In this document: one piece after another, positions 1 through 5,793 of the stretch
Layout of the letters: each line of letters starts with the position of its first letter
Numbering within the stretch: position 1 is the first letter of the stretch
NCBI GenBank assembly: GCA_018971745.1
Contig: JAGXAD010000019.1
Location: 1 to 9,119, forward strand
DNA from: Patescibacteria group bacterium
Lineage (GTDB): Bacteria > Patescibacteriota > Minisyncoccia > Sungbacterales > GWA2-42-14
Direction of reading: 5' to 3'
DNA length: 9,119 nt
The notes under the pieces: generated by a model
Database searches by the model: none
What the model saw: the letters and a program-made list of their open reading frames with translations, nothing else
Told to the model about the DNA's origin: nothing
Made by a program: the position numbers and the translations under genes

Positions 1-34
1 AAAAAAGTTTGAAAAAAACCGGCTATCATTGCAA

Positions 35-72
35 CAAAAAATCCGTGTTCAAAACAAATGTTTTGTACACGG
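35..72 (-). terminator. Intrinsic terminator of the 96-776 gene
   Basis: Positions 43-55 and 60-72 form a 13-position stem (CCGTGT then CAAAAC, with one T-T mismatch) closed by a 4-nt loop. Read on the minus strand the stem is followed directly by a run of six U (complement of 35-41). It lies 23 nt past the stop codon of the minus-strand gene, as expected for a Rho-independent terminator. Nothing else is evident in positions 1-34. Confidence 0.75.
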
Positions 73-95
73 ACAAAAGTTCTGAATCCAAAACT

Positions 96-776
96 TTAAT
101 TTTGGCGTACGGCCATTGCCACATGGGGACTCCACTTGTTATCAAACCCAGCGTAATCCGAACACCACACACCTACACCTGCCACGGCACCTGCATCAAA
201 GGAAAAACCCCGAACATAAAGAATTGGGTTTAAACTGCTACCCCCCTGAAAAACCACTGCCCCAAAAAAGATAGACCGCGCATTGCATTTCCAGTTCTTC
301 GGCACGAAGTGAGGAAAATCAAATAAGGCGTCAAGGAGGTTCGGATGTTCTGGATGTTTATTCGAGAACATTTCCTGAAATCGGGGTACCACGACCCCGT
401 CGCCTCGCCGATTCGGAAAATAGAGAACAACCCGCTTTCCTTCCACAAAAAGCCTATCCCCGCGCTTCTCTACTTTTACCCAGCCACCGCCGGCGTTACT
501 ACCAATCACCGCATGATCAAAGGGCAATCTGGGGGGAGCGTCGAGGTTGACATACATTACATTCTTATCATTGGTCAATCGGACACGCCAAACTCCGTTG
601 AACTCCGTCCCAAGCTCTTTTAGTTTCGCGACAAACGGCTTTTTCCCGTCGCCCACGAGCCACGGAATGATGTCGGCGCCAATATCCATTTCCGCGAATG
701 TGTCGCGCGAAACGGCATAGAGATCCTGTAATTTTGATACAAATTGTCCGACCGGTTTCCAATCGCTTGCCTTCAT
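96..776 (-). CDS. Hypothetical protein, 226 aa
   Basis: I do not recognise this protein family. It is 226 residues long, starts at ATG 776 and ends in TAA. It has no signal peptide or clear membrane segment. Aromatic residues and glycine are frequent, especially in the C-terminal half (F/W/Y-rich stretches around residues 150-220, with several GG pairs), which suggests a compact beta-rich soluble domain. The N-terminal 30 residues look helical. No catalytic motif is obvious; the two cysteines (164, 205) are far apart. The ORF is supported as real by an AAAGGAG ribosome site 5 nt before the ATG, a sigma70-like promoter about 190 bp upstream and an intrinsic terminator 23 nt downstream. It is therefore an independent one-gene transcript, not part of the pheST operon. 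Its function cannot be assigned from sequence alone. Confidence 0.8.
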   Translation of the reverse strand: MKASDWKPVGQFVSKLQDLYAVSRDTFAEMDIGADIIPWLVGDGKKPFVAKLKELGTEFNGVWRVRLTNDKNVMYVNLDAPPRLPFDHAVIGSNAGGGWVKVEKRGDRLFVEGKRVVLYFPNRRGDGVVVPRFQEMFSNKHPEHPNLLDALFDFPHFVPKNWKCNARSIFFGAVVFQGGSSLNPILYVRGFSFDAGAVAGVGVWCSDYAGFDNKWSPHVAMAVRQN

Positions 777-781
777 TGCTT

Positions 782-799
782 CTCCTTTGCCGCCTCCTT
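782..799 (-). promoter_or_regulatory. Two tandem Shine-Dalgarno sequences
   Basis: On the minus strand AAAGGAG (782-788) lies 5 nt before ATG 776, and a second, perfect AAGGAGG (793-799) lies 16 nt before it. The near copy can serve initiation. The far copy is too distant for normal use and may be a standby site, or may pair alternatively in the structured leader. Such strong SD sequences contrast with the SD-less pheS, pheT, rpmG and recG in this window. Confidence 0.55.
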
Positions 800-872
800 G
801 TCCGCACGAAACGGACGCCGACTTGGCTTTTGGAAAAATTTATGCGCGCTGTTGGGCTACGCCACTACTGAC

Positions 873-926
873 TTTGCCACAGCAAAAAATTGCTTGCTCA
901 CAAAAGCCTTTTTTTGCTGTGGCAAA
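873..926. repeat. Perfect 17-bp inverted repeat in leader
   Basis: Positions 873-889 (TTTGCCACAGCAAAAAA) are the exact reverse complement of 910-926, separated by a 20-nt spacer. The element lies in the long 5' leader of the 96-776 gene, about 36 nt into the predicted transcript. No U-run follows it on the minus strand, so it is not a standard terminator. It could be an mRNA leader hairpin, a protein-binding palindrome or a small dispersed repeat. Confidence 0.7.
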
Positions 927-968
927 ATGTACATATAAAATAATCAAGGAACTGATTTTCTTGATGAA

Positions 969-996
969 ACTATAACAAATAGGATCAATTTGTCAA
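969..996 (-). promoter_or_regulatory. Sigma70-type promoter for 96-776 gene
   Basis: On the minus strand there is a perfect -35 TTGACA (991-996), a 16-nt spacer and -10 TATAGT (969-974, 5 of 6 consensus bases). Transcription would begin near 962, giving a leader of about 185 nt before the ATG at 776. A short 6-bp inverted repeat, ATCAAG...CTTGAT (943-948 and 960-965), overlaps the expected start and could be an operator. Confidence 0.65.
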
Positions 997-1000
997 ATCT

Positions 1001-1024
1001 AAAAATCGCCTTACTGTGATTTTT
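1001..1024 (-). terminator. Possible weak terminator after pheT
   Basis: AAAAATC (1001-1007) pairs with GATTTTT (1018-1024) around a 10-nt loop, overlapping the pheT stop codon. On the minus strand the U-rich 3' arm (TTTTTAGATTT) follows. The stem is short and AT-rich, so termination efficiency is uncertain. The next promoter begins only 5 bp further on. Confidence 0.35.
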
Positions 1025-3075
1025 TACTCCCTCACTGCCCACTGTTTTTCTTTGACGGCTTCGGTGATTTTTTTCATTAATACATCAACTTCTTTTTCAA
1101 GAAGGGTACGCTCATTCGACTGAAACCTCAAATGAAACGCAACGCTCATTTTTTCTTTTTCCTTGTCAAATTCCTCAAAATAATCAAACAAATCAACATC
1201 CTGCAACAAATCGCCGCCGGATGTTTCAATAACATTCTGGATTTTTTCAATTTTTTCTCCGCGAGGCACCAGAAGCGCTATGTCGCGCACTGCAGCCGGA
1301 TATTTTGAAATCGGACGGTACTCATGCTCGCTTTCCGCTTTGTGCCACAACTTCCCAAAATCAATGTGTAAAAAAACGGCGCGCGATTTTAATTTTATGG
1401 TTTGGGCAATCGCAGGATGAATCTCGCCGATAATTCCGATTGCGTCATCTCCAATTTTGATTTCAGCCCGGCGGTACGGATGATAGAATCTTGAATCTTG
1501 AATCTGGAATCTGGAATTTGGAGCGTCGTCAAACCAAAAATCAGAAACGCCAAGCGCGGAAAGCAAATTTTCCGCAACGCCTTTTAGTTCCAAAAAAATA
1601 TCGGATGCACTTTTGCCTTTTTTGCCAAACGCGGCAATCAATTCTTTCCGTTCTTCAATCTTGTTCATGCGCCATTCAAAATCTTTTGTGACGGCAAACA
1701 AACGCGCCTCATCCGTATGGCGCAAATTTTCTGCAAGAGCTCGCGCATATTTGAAAATTGAATGCTTTACCAAATAACGCGTTTCCGGACTCGTCGGATT
1801 TTCAAGCTCAACATAGCCGGATGCGGCATCTTCAAAATCGCGAATTTCTTTCTCACCGGTAAAAATATAGGTATATGCTTCGCTGAATCCGGCGCCTTTG
1901 AAAAAATCGCGAACTTTGTCTTCCCATAACAATTCGTCGTTTGGTTCTGCGGGAAACAAAAGCGTTTCCGGAGCGCGCATGGCAATGTGTTTGTATCCGT
2001 AAAGCCGAGCAATTTCTTCAATAATATCTTCGGTTGATGAAACATCGCGGCGAATTGTCGGCACTTCCGCAATCCATCCGTCTTTCTTTTTCTGCGTTAC
2101 AATAAATCCAAGGCGCTTCAGTAAATCTTCAATGCGGCGTGCGGGCAGTTCGCAGCCAATCAAATTCTCCGCGTACGCGCGCGAAAGAAAAATTTTTTGC
2201 GGCAAAATTTTTTGAGGATATATATCCGTCATGCCAATCACCTCTCCGCCGGCAACCTGCCGCACCAATTCAACCAATCGCATTGACGCAACTTCGGCCA
2301 AATTCGGATCAAGATTATGTTCAAATCGAAATGACGCGTCGGTTTTTAAATTAAACAGGCGCGAGGCGCTGCGAATCAATGCCGGATCAAAATTTGCCGC
2401 CTCCAGAACAATTGTTTTTGTTTTTTTGGAAACACCGGAATCAAAACCACCCTTAATGCCCGCAAGCGCAATCGGATTTTTTGCGTCAGCAATCACCAAT
2501 GCGTCAGGCGAGAGTTCCAATTTTTGGTTATCAAGCGTTTTTAAAAATTCATTTTTACGGGCGCGCCGAACCGCAATCCGCCTGCCTTCAAGCGCGTCGT
2601 AATCAAAAATATGCAAGGGCTGGCCCGTTTCCAGCATCACATAATTTGCCGCATCAACCAGATTGTTGATTGATTGCATGCCGCATGTTTCAAGCCGTTC
2701 CCGAAGCCATTGCGGAGATTCTTTCACCACCACGCCATTCATAACGACCCCGATATATCTTCTGCAATCGTCTTTATTCTCTATTGTTACCGTTAATAAT
2801 TTTTTATCGCCATTTTTAATTTTGATTTGTGATTTTGCGTTTTGAATTTTGACTTTTAAATTTTTAATCGCGATTATCTCTTGCGCCACTCCGATATGCC
2901 CGGCGCAATCGGCTGCCCGGTTTGATTTCTGCACCGCAATGTCCAAACAAAAATCATTTCCGGCTTTTGCGACCGATTCAACTTCAAACGCGTGCATCGT
3001 CAAAAGCTCCGCAAGGTTTTTCGGGGACTCTTTAAACTTCGCCAATTCTTTTAACCAATTGTATGAAAATTTCAT
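1024..3075 (-). CDS. pheT: Phenylalanyl-tRNA synthetase beta subunit, short form
   Basis: This is the beta chain of the cytoplasmic alpha2-beta2 enzyme that charges tRNA-Phe with phenylalanine; it contributes editing and tRNA recognition. The protein is 683 aa. Residues 1-38 match the usual start (MKFS..WL to HAFEVESV), then the chain runs directly into the NRAADCAGHIGVA segment (52-64). The B3/B4 editing region follows at about 105-275 (QSINNLVDAANYVMLETGQPLHIFD), then a B5 domain at about 293-365, the catalytic-like fold at about 385-575 and a C-terminal FDX-ACB anticodon-binding domain (590-683, starting RPISKYPAAVRDIALLV). E. coli PheT is 795 aa; the OB-fold tRNA-binding domain (E. coli residues about 39-148) is absent here. 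Two heptad-repeat inserts are translated, near residues 70-89 and 518-530. The ATG lies directly behind the stop of the upstream ORF (TAAATG) with no SD, so translation is probably coupled. Confidence 0.97.
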   Translation of the reverse strand: MKFSYNWLKELAKFKESPKNLAELLTMHAFEVESVAKAGNDFCLDIAVQKSNRAADCAGHIGVAQEIIAIKNLKVKIQNAKSQIKIKNGDKKLLTVTIENKDDCRRYIGVVMNGVVVKESPQWLRERLETCGMQSINNLVDAANYVMLETGQPLHIFDYDALEGRRIAVRRARKNEFLKTLDNQKLELSPDALVIADAKNPIALAGIKGGFDSGVSKKTKTIVLEAANFDPALIRSASRLFNLKTDASFRFEHNLDPNLAEVASMRLVELVRQVAGGEVIGMTDIYPQKILPQKIFLSRAYAENLIGCELPARRIEDLLKRLGFIVTQKKKDGWIAEVPTIRRDVSSTEDIIEEIARLYGYKHIAMRAPETLLFPAEPNDELLWEDKVRDFFKGAGFSEAYTYIFTGEKEIRDFEDAASGYVELENPTSPETRYLVKHSIFKYARALAENLRHTDEARLFAVTKDFEWRMNKIEERKELIAAFGKKGKSASDIFLELKGVAENLLSALGVSDFWFDDAPNSRFQIQDSRFYHPYRRAEIKIGDDAIGIIGEIHPAIAQTIKLKSRAVFLHIDFGKLWHKAESEHEYRPISKYPAAVRDIALLVPRGEKIEKIQNVIETSGGDLLQDVDLFDYFEEFDKEKEKMSVAFHLRFQSNERTLLEKEVDVLMKKITEAVKEKQWAVRE
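1486..1520. repeat. Five tandem heptads inside pheT
   Basis: Five 7-bp units, GAATCTT twice, GAATCTG twice and GAATTTG once, lie in perfect phase. Because 7 is not a multiple of 3, the array is translated in rotating frame as a 7-residue cycle giving PNSRFQIQDSRF, near PheT residues 519-530, just before the conserved HP..RAEI segment. It reads through without a stop or frameshift. Confidence 0.9.
2812..2867. repeat. Eight degenerate heptads inside pheT
   Basis: Eight consecutive 7-bp units in phase (ATTTTTA, ATTTTGA, TTTGTGA, TTTTGCG, TTTTGAA, TTTTGAC, TTTTAAA, TTTTTAA). Their complement encodes KNLKVKIQNAKSQIKIKNG, a Lys/Ile/Gln-rich linker between the N-terminal region and the B3/B4 domain of PheT (residues about 71-89). 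One unit is identical to the TTTTGAC repeated in pheS. Confidence 0.8.
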
Positions 3076-3564
3076 TTACTTGCGTTGTTGACCGGCCGCC
3101 GCGGAAACCGCTTTTTGCCCAGCCATTTTCAAAAGCCAGTGATAAAAATTATATCTGCTGTTTTGCTCGTCGCATGTTTGCCGGTTAAACGGCTCGTCAT
3201 TGCTTTTTGCCCGTTTTTCGGCTGCTGCGGCTTCCGCGTTCAAGTACTTTTCAACGCGGGGCCAATATTCATTATGAAGCATTTCCTTTGCCTCCTCACC
3301 CTGAATTTTCTCGGATTTTATCATCATATAATAGAAGAAGTCCTCGTTCGTAAGGTCATCAGGGTTAATTTCCAACCAGTACGGATCATACGGATCGTTT
3401 TGCGCCCATTTTCTTTCGGCCATGCGACGCTCATTCCAAAATTCCTGATACAGGGCGTAATACCCGTCCTGCTTGTCGGTCTTCTCCCGATACGCGCGCC
3501 ATTTCTCATTTTGCGACAGAGGCACCGGCGGAACTTCCGTTTCTTTTGTTTTGTGGCCTTCCAT
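3076..3564 (-). CDS. Uncharacterised protein between pheS and pheT
   Basis: The ORF encodes 162 aa and is not recognised. The sequence is strongly charged (many E, K, D, R) and rich in W, Y and F in its middle part (for example QDGYYALYQEFWNERRMAERKW and the DPYDPYWLEINPDDLTNEDFFYYM region), with an Ala/Glu/Lys helix around residues 110-125 and a C-terminal NFYHWLLKMAG segment. It is probably a helical soluble protein. There is no signal peptide, no membrane span and a single cysteine. It begins 4 nt after the pheS stop and its own TAA abuts the pheT ATG, so it is co-transcribed and probably translationally coupled with both PheRS subunits. No SD precedes its ATG. The position suggests a role linked to PheRS, but this is only context; it may equally be a neutral insertion in the operon. 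Confidence 0.75.
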   Translation of the reverse strand: MEGHKTKETEVPPVPLSQNEKWRAYREKTDKQDGYYALYQEFWNERRMAERKWAQNDPYDPYWLEINPDDLTNEDFFYYMMIKSEKIQGEEAKEMLHNEYWPRVEKYLNAEAAAAEKRAKSNDEPFNRQTCDEQNSRYNFYHWLLKMAGQKAVSAAAGQQRK

Positions 3565-3568
3565 ATTT

Positions 3569-4636
3569 TTAAAACTGTTTTAAAAATCTTAAGTCGCCGG
3601 AATGAAACAAACGAATGTCCGGAATGTTGTATTTCATCATGACAACGCGGTCAAGTCCGATGCCGAAGGCAAATCCGGTCCACTCAGCCGGCACATACCC
3701 AACCGCCGCAAACACTTTCTGATGCACCATGCCCGCACCCATCATTTCAAGCCACCCTGAGCGCTTGCACACCGAACATCCTTTTTGGTTGCAGACGATG
3801 CATGCCACATCAACTTCAAACCCGGGCTCAACGAACGGAAAATAACTCGGGCGCAAACGGATTTCCAGATTTTGTTTTCTGAACAACCGCCGCAAAAATT
3901 CCTGAATCACAAATTTGAAATTTGCGATTGACACATGCCTGTCAACCATCAAGCCCTCAAGCTGATAAAACTGGATTTCATGCGACGCGTCCGTTGCCTC
4001 GTACCGAAATACTCTGCCGGGCGCAATAATCCGAAACGGCGGCTCGTGCGTTTCCATGTATCGGATTTGCACCGGGCTCGTGTGGGTCCGCAATAATAAC
4101 CTTCCGTCATTTTGACTTTTGACTTTTGACTTTTGACTTTTTTGGTTGCTCCGCAACCAAAATGTGTCCCACATGTCGCGCGCCGGATGATTGGCCGGAA
4201 TGTTCAAAGCGTCAAAATTATAACGCTCGCTTTCCACTTCCGGCCCCTCAACCGTGACAAATCCCATGGAATGAAAAATTGCCTCCGCATCGCGGCGCAC
4301 CAAGGTCAGCGGGTGCAGATGCCCACGAGGAGTTTTGACGCCCGGACGCGTTACATCAATCCATTCCCGTTGCAAAACCGACTCGTGATTTGTTTTTTTA
4401 AGCTCCGCAAGTTTTTTGTCAAACGCCGCTTCCAATTCCTGGCGCAAGCGGTTTGCCGCGCTCCCCGTTTTTATCCGTTCTTGTTCCGGCAAGTTTTTAA
4501 TCGCGCGAAGCATCAAAGAAAGCGCTCCCTTGCGGCCTAAAAATTGAATTTTCAAAACCTCGGTCGCGTCAATGTCGCCCATATTCGCAAGTTTTTCCCG
4601 CGCTGATTGTTCAATTTTTTTCAGTTCATCAAGCAT
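3569..4636 (-). CDS. pheS: Phenylalanyl-tRNA synthetase alpha subunit
   Basis: This is the catalytic chain of PheRS, a class II synthetase that activates phenylalanine with ATP and transfers it to tRNA-Phe. The 355-aa product has the N-terminal coiled-coil arm (about 1-85), the class II core with LLLRTHTSPVQIRYM (180-194), motif 2 around GRVFR (207-211) and QLEG, and motif 3 GFAFGIGLDRVVMM (321-334). A CxxC-x4-CxxC cluster (C279, C282, C287, C290) is a variant seen in many bacterial PheS proteins and may bind metal. I chose ATG 4636. An in-frame TTG at 4678 would add 14 residues that do not fit the family and would lie upstream of the predicted -10 box. No SD is present; with transcription starting near 4639 the mRNA would be practically leaderless. 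Residues about 162-178 are an in-frame heptad-repeat insert in a loop known to vary between species. Confidence 0.97.
   Translation of the reverse strand: MLDELKKIEQSAREKLANMGDIDATEVLKIQFLGRKGALSLMLRAIKNLPEQERIKTGSAANRLRQELEAAFDKKLAELKKTNHESVLQREWIDVTRPGVKTPRGHLHPLTLVRRDAEAIFHSMGFVTVEGPEVESERYNFDALNIPANHPARDMWDTFWLRSNQKSQKSKVKSQNDGRLLLRTHTSPVQIRYMETHEPPFRIIAPGRVFRYEATDASHEIQFYQLEGLMVDRHVSIANFKFVIQEFLRRLFRKQNLEIRLRPSYFPFVEPGFEVDVACIVCNQKGCSVCKRSGWLEMMGAGMVHQKVFAAVGYVPAEWTGFAFGIGLDRVVMMKYNIPDIRLFHSGDLRFLKQF
4110..4162. repeat. Heptad array plus hairpin inside pheS
   Basis: Four exact TTTTGAC units (4110-4137) are followed after six T by a 10-bp perfect hairpin, TTTTGGTTGC (4140-4149) and GCAACCAAAA (4153-4162), with loop TCC. 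On the minus strand the segment encodes FWLRSNQKSQKSKVKSQND. The hairpin's second arm is an inverted copy of the codons for the conserved PheS residues FWL, so the extra residues look like a local inverted duplication extended by the heptads. Confidence 0.85.
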
Positions 4637-4645
4637 GATTTCATC

Positions 4646-4674
4646 ATTATACCGCACCCGAAGCCGCCCCGCAA
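4646..4674 (-). promoter_or_regulatory. Promoter of the pheS-X-pheT operon
   Basis: A consensus -10 TATAAT (4646-4651) stands 17 nt from a partial -35, TTGCGG (4669-4674). The expected start is about 4638-4640, only 2-4 nt before the pheS ATG at 4636. The -35 overlaps the U-tract of the preceding terminator, so the two transcription units are packed without spacer. This site decides against the longer TTG start of pheS. Confidence 0.65.
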
Positions 4675-4703
4675 ACAAAAAACCGATGGTGCATTGCCAT
4701 CGG
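4673..4703 (-). terminator. Intrinsic terminator of the Nudix gene
   Basis: CCGATGG (4683-4689) and CCATCGG (4697-4703) form a 7-bp GC-rich stem with a 7-nt loop. On the minus strand it is followed by TTTTTTGTTT. It starts 7 nt after the stop codon of the Nudix gene. This is a canonical Rho-independent terminator. Confidence 0.85.
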
Positions 4704-4710
4704 CACGAAT

Positions 4711-5613
4711 TTAGCGAATCAGCGGCTGAATGATTTCAAGTGGATACGAACGATCCTCAAGCCAATTTTTCAAATTCGCGATGTTGTATTCCGGCTTGTA
4801 AATTTCGCCGCGCTCAAGCATTGCCGCTATTTCATTGGGTGAAAAATATCGGCAATCGAAAATTTCATCCTGCGGAAGCGACATCTCGCCACCGACAATG
4901 CGCGCCCGAAAAGTAAATGCCAATCCCGAAACATCGTCACCACGGTCAATCGTTAACACGCGAAGTAAATCAACCAACACAACATCAAATCCGGTTTCTT
5001 CTTTTGCTTCCCGCACCGCCGCCATCAACGGATCTTCGTGCGCGTCCATGCTGCCTGCGGGGAATCCCCACTTGCCGCCGCCGTTGTCTCCATCGGCGCA
5101 ACGCACCATCAATAATTTTCCTTCTTCGTTTGCAATAAACACGGCAACCGCTATGCAGACTCTAAATTGCTTTTCAGTTTGCACCGGCACAACATTTTCT
5201 TTTTCAAAAAATCCGCTGACGCAATTTGCTTGCGCGTACCCGAAATGCGCAAGGCCGTACCGATCATGGCTTAACAGATTAACAAATCTTTTTGCGCGCT
5301 TGATTTCATCGTCAAACATCACGATACGCCCGTCAGACAACCGTTCTTGAAATAAAAACCTGATTCTTGGAACAACTTCATGCCATTGAGACAGTTTCGG
5401 ATACGGCCCGCCGCAATCAAACTTATCCGGCTCTAATCCGCGAACCAAGTTTGTTTTTTTAGAAAGCCGATATAACCACCGGTGCCATAACGGAGAATCA
5501 AACGAAGGAAAACTTTTTACGCCGTGCGCGGCGGCATACGCAAAAAACGCGCGCACAAACTCAAACAGTGAATAAGTAGTTTGTCCCGCACCGGAATTTT
5601 TCTTTTCAGCCAT
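4711..5613 (-). CDS. Nudix hydrolase with N-terminal extension
   Basis: The product is 300 aa, soluble, and has a C-terminal Nudix domain (about residues 150-265). The Nudix box is complete: G187, x5, E193, x7, R201-E202-A203, x, E205-E206, x, G208-F209. This is the Mg-binding helix that hydrolyses a nucleoside diphosphate linked to another moiety; the KWGFPAGS segment just before it is also typical. The substrate cannot be inferred. The first 140 residues are not Nudix. They contain aromatic-rich stretches (FEFVRAFFAYAAAHG, SPLWHRWLYRL, GPYPKLSQWHEVVPRIRF) and look like a separate folded domain that I cannot name. The ATG is preceded by AAGGA at good spacing. The gene is monocistronic: a terminator of the upstream gene lies before it and its own terminator lies behind it. 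A heptad-repeat patch and a 30-bp palindrome occupy its upstream region. Confidence 0.92.
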   Translation of the reverse strand: MAEKKNSGAGQTTYSLFEFVRAFFAYAAAHGVKSFPSFDSPLWHRWLYRLSKKTNLVRGLEPDKFDCGGPYPKLSQWHEVVPRIRFLFQERLSDGRIVMFDDEIKRAKRFVNLLSHDRYGLAHFGYAQANCVSGFFEKENVVPVQTEKQFRVCIAVAVFIANEEGKLLMVRCADGDNGGGKWGFPAGSMDAHEDPLMAAVREAKEETGFDVVLVDLLRVLTIDRGDDVSGLAFTFRARIVGGEMSLPQDEIFDCRYFSPNEIAAMLERGEIYKPEYNIANLKNWLEDRSYPLEIIQPLIR

Positions 5614-5623
5614 GTATTATTCC

Positions 5624-5644
5624 TTTTTTATTTTGACTTTAATT
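5624..5644. repeat. Short heptad patch in Nudix leader
   Basis: Units TTTTTTA, TTTTGAC and TTTAATT follow in 7-bp phase directly upstream of the Nudix ribosome site. The middle unit equals the pheS heptad. It is too short to be certain by itself, but it matches the family found at four other places in the window. Confidence 0.45.
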
Positions 5645-5705
5645 TCAACGATCAACATCCAATTTGTTCCACACTTCGGCAAAAAACGCAATTTTTTCAT
5701 TTTCC

Positions 5706-5735
5706 CATTTTCTTATTCGCGCGAATAAGAAAATG
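5706..5735. repeat. Perfect 30-bp palindrome upstream of Nudix gene
   Basis: Positions 5706-5720 (CATTTTCTTATTCGC) are the exact reverse complement of 5721-5735, with no spacer. It lies between the terminator of the 5779-6183 gene and the Nudix gene, about 93 bp before the Nudix ATG. No U-tract follows in either direction, so a terminator is unlikely. A dyad of this type suits a binding site for a dimeric regulator. I see no clear promoter that would fix its role. Confidence 0.8.
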
Positions 5736-5762
5736 TTCTGAAGAAAACAAGAAAAAACCAGC

Positions 5763-5793
5763 CAAACAAAAAAGGCGGCTATGATTGCCGCCT
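5763..5793 (-). terminator. Intrinsic terminator of HAD/YunG-like operon
   Basis: AGGCGGC (5773-5779) pairs with GCCGCCT (5787-5793) in a 7-bp stem with a 7-nt loop. On the minus strand TTTTTTGTTTGG follows. The stem overlaps the last codons and stop (TAG) of the 5779-6183 gene. Confidence 0.85.

Noticed and set aside
873..926. Inverted repeat considered as a terminator for pheT
   Set aside because: No U-tract follows on the minus strand, and a good promoter lies between pheT and the repeat, so it belongs to the leader of the next gene.
3085..3642. Plus-strand ORF of 185 codons opposite the gene between pheS and pheT
   Set aside because: It is a shadow of the minus-strand ORF and the pheS end. 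It is hydrophobic without a sensible pattern, and there is no promoter or ribosome site. The minus-strand ORF fits tightly into the operon.
1486..4137. Heptad arrays considered as a CRISPR array
   Set aside because: Units are 7 bp, contiguous and without spacers; no cas gene is present.
4637..4678. Longer pheS start at TTG 4678
   Set aside because: The added 14 residues do not match the family, the codon is TTG, and the consensus -10 box lies inside the extension.
4835..5350. Plus-strand ORF opposite the Nudix gene
   Set aside because: The opposite strand encodes a complete Nudix motif; this frame is low-complexity Ser/Thr/Pro-rich shadow sequence.
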